Source of the DNA: DAISJM01 sp036821485
Lineage (GTDB): Bacteria; Verrucomicrobiota; Kiritimatiellia; CAIQIC01; JAGNIJ01
Assembly: GCA_036821485.1 (NCBI GenBank)
Contig: DAISJM010000013.1
Span: forward strand, 8,023-72,022
Length of the DNA: 64,000 nt
Direction: 5' to 3'
Shown here: piece by piece, positions 63,433 through 64,000 of the stretch
Layout: each line of letters begins with the position of its first letter
How positions within the stretch are numbered: the first letter of the stretch is position 1
Made by a program: the position numbers and the translations under genes
The notes under the pieces: model-generated
What the model saw: the letters and a program-made list of their open reading frames with translations, nothing else
Databases searched by the model: none
Told to the model about the DNA's origin: nothing

Positions 63433-64000
63433 AGCACCCGGTTGCGCGGATCGTTCTCGCTTATCAAGACGCACACGTAGTAATGCACGGGGCTGGCTTG
63501 CCAAGCTGTAGATTCGTAGCGGCGTCACGCGTCCGCCTACGCCGGCTCACGGACGTTCGACGGACTACGGCGGGACAGCCTTCGCTCTGCGCTTCGCTCG
63601 GAGCGAAGGCTGGTGGTCCGTCTTGGACCAAGTTCGAGCTTTATTGATACCAGAAGACCGGTAGCGCGATCAATCTCGCCCCTTGACCCGTAGGCCGCCC
63701 CCCTCGCGGCGCTGACGCGCCGCTCGGACTACCGCAAGAACCGCGCCGCCGGAGGCGTCACGGTTCTTGCTTCCCCCGGCTCGGTGCCCGCGCCTCGCCG
63801 CCCGTGCGGACTCGGCCTCCGTTTCGCCCTTTGGCGAGACTCCGGCCTCGCTCACCACCCCCGCCCACGTTTCGGCCTTCGCCGAAACGTGCCGCTTCGC
63901 TCGCTGGCCGCAGGAGCGGCACGCGCTCGCGGCGGCACAAAGCCTCCGGCCGTCGTTTCTGCCTTCTTGTCTTCGGGAGGTGTTCCCCCCGGCGCGCGCG
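63433..64000. repeat. Non-coding end region dense in perfect-arm hairpins
   Basis: No believable gene. Hairpins: CAGCCTTCGCTC (63576-63587)/GAGCGAAGGCTG (63601-63612); TGGTCC (63614-63619)/GGACCA (63625-63630); GCAAGAACCG (63734-63743)/CGGTTCTTGC (63761-63770); ACGTTTCGGC (63867-63876)/GCCGAAACGT (63881-63890) with CTTC loop; TGCCGCT (63890-63896)/AGCGGCA (63915-63921). A near-copy of the fourth lies at 63821-63840. It is probably a palindromic repeat cluster, possibly REP-related, since GTAG tetranucleotides occur at several points. It may continue past the window. Confidence 0.6.

Noticed and set aside
63670..63940. Short Arg/Gly-rich frames (60-62 codons) on the minus strand at the window end
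   Set aside because: They are translations of the hairpin-rich GC repeat, with no ribosome site and repeated low-complexity strings.

Overview
This 64 kb window is chromosomal DNA from a GC-rich, Gram-negative bacterium. The most likely source is the PVC superphylum, close to Kiritimatiellota, Lentisphaerota or Verrucomicrobiota. That placement rests on a heptosyltransferase (an LPS outer membrane), many lipoproteins, two glycoamylase-fold proteins, a SUMF1 protein, DUF2339 and DUF3999 membrane proteins, and very large secreted multi-module proteins that share a Ca-binding C-terminal region. It is inference from gene style, because no marker such as rRNA is present. I see no phage, plasmid or CRISPR.

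Layout. 1-7.8 kb, minus strand: a truncated GH10 xylanase-like enzyme, larC and larB (nickel-pincer cofactor), a membrane-anchored TPR protein, then hisF-hisI-trpE-trpG behind a leader that looks like a transcription attenuator. 7.9-15.7 kb, plus strand: an RlmI-type methyltransferase, a small protein, a secreted zincin, pyrB, an argF-like gene, a GT9 heptosyltransferase and a glycoamylase-family gene interrupted by one in-frame TAG. 15.7-23.6 kb: the DUF2339/DUF3999 pair, a second glycoamylase-family lipoprotein (minus), a membrane-anchored SUMF1 protein and a HAD phosphatase. 23.8-31 kb: a secreted four-repeat binding protein, a RAYT transposase flanked by REP palindromes, and a large discoidin plus (alpha/alpha)6-type lipoprotein. 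31-36.4 kb: a PotD-like lipoprotein coupled to a hybrid histidine kinase, then a DUF1015 protein. 36.4-38.7 kb: a small HTH-like protein, a tiny basic protein, tRNA-Asp and a parvulin lipoprotein.

38.9-54.6 kb is the most interesting part. A LacI-family regulator sits between two giant secreted proteins (993 and about 2356 aa) that share an unrecognised module of about 440 residues followed by the same series of binding and C-terminal domains. Each has a GAGCGCTC-core LacI-type operator at its 5' end, and one operator lies exactly in the spacer of a good sigma-70 promoter. Two small paired secreted binding proteins and a second discoidin/(alpha/alpha)6 lipoprotein follow on the same strand. 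I read this as a LacI-controlled surface glycan capture and degradation locus that lacks a SusC/D or ABC porter. The substrate cannot be told from sequence.

54.6-63.4 kb holds proB-proA (minus), a GH94-like phosphorylase family protein, glgB and a secreted histidine-phosphatase fusion. The last 0.57 kb is non-coding and dense in perfect-arm hairpins. Domain names are from reading motifs by eye; no search was run.
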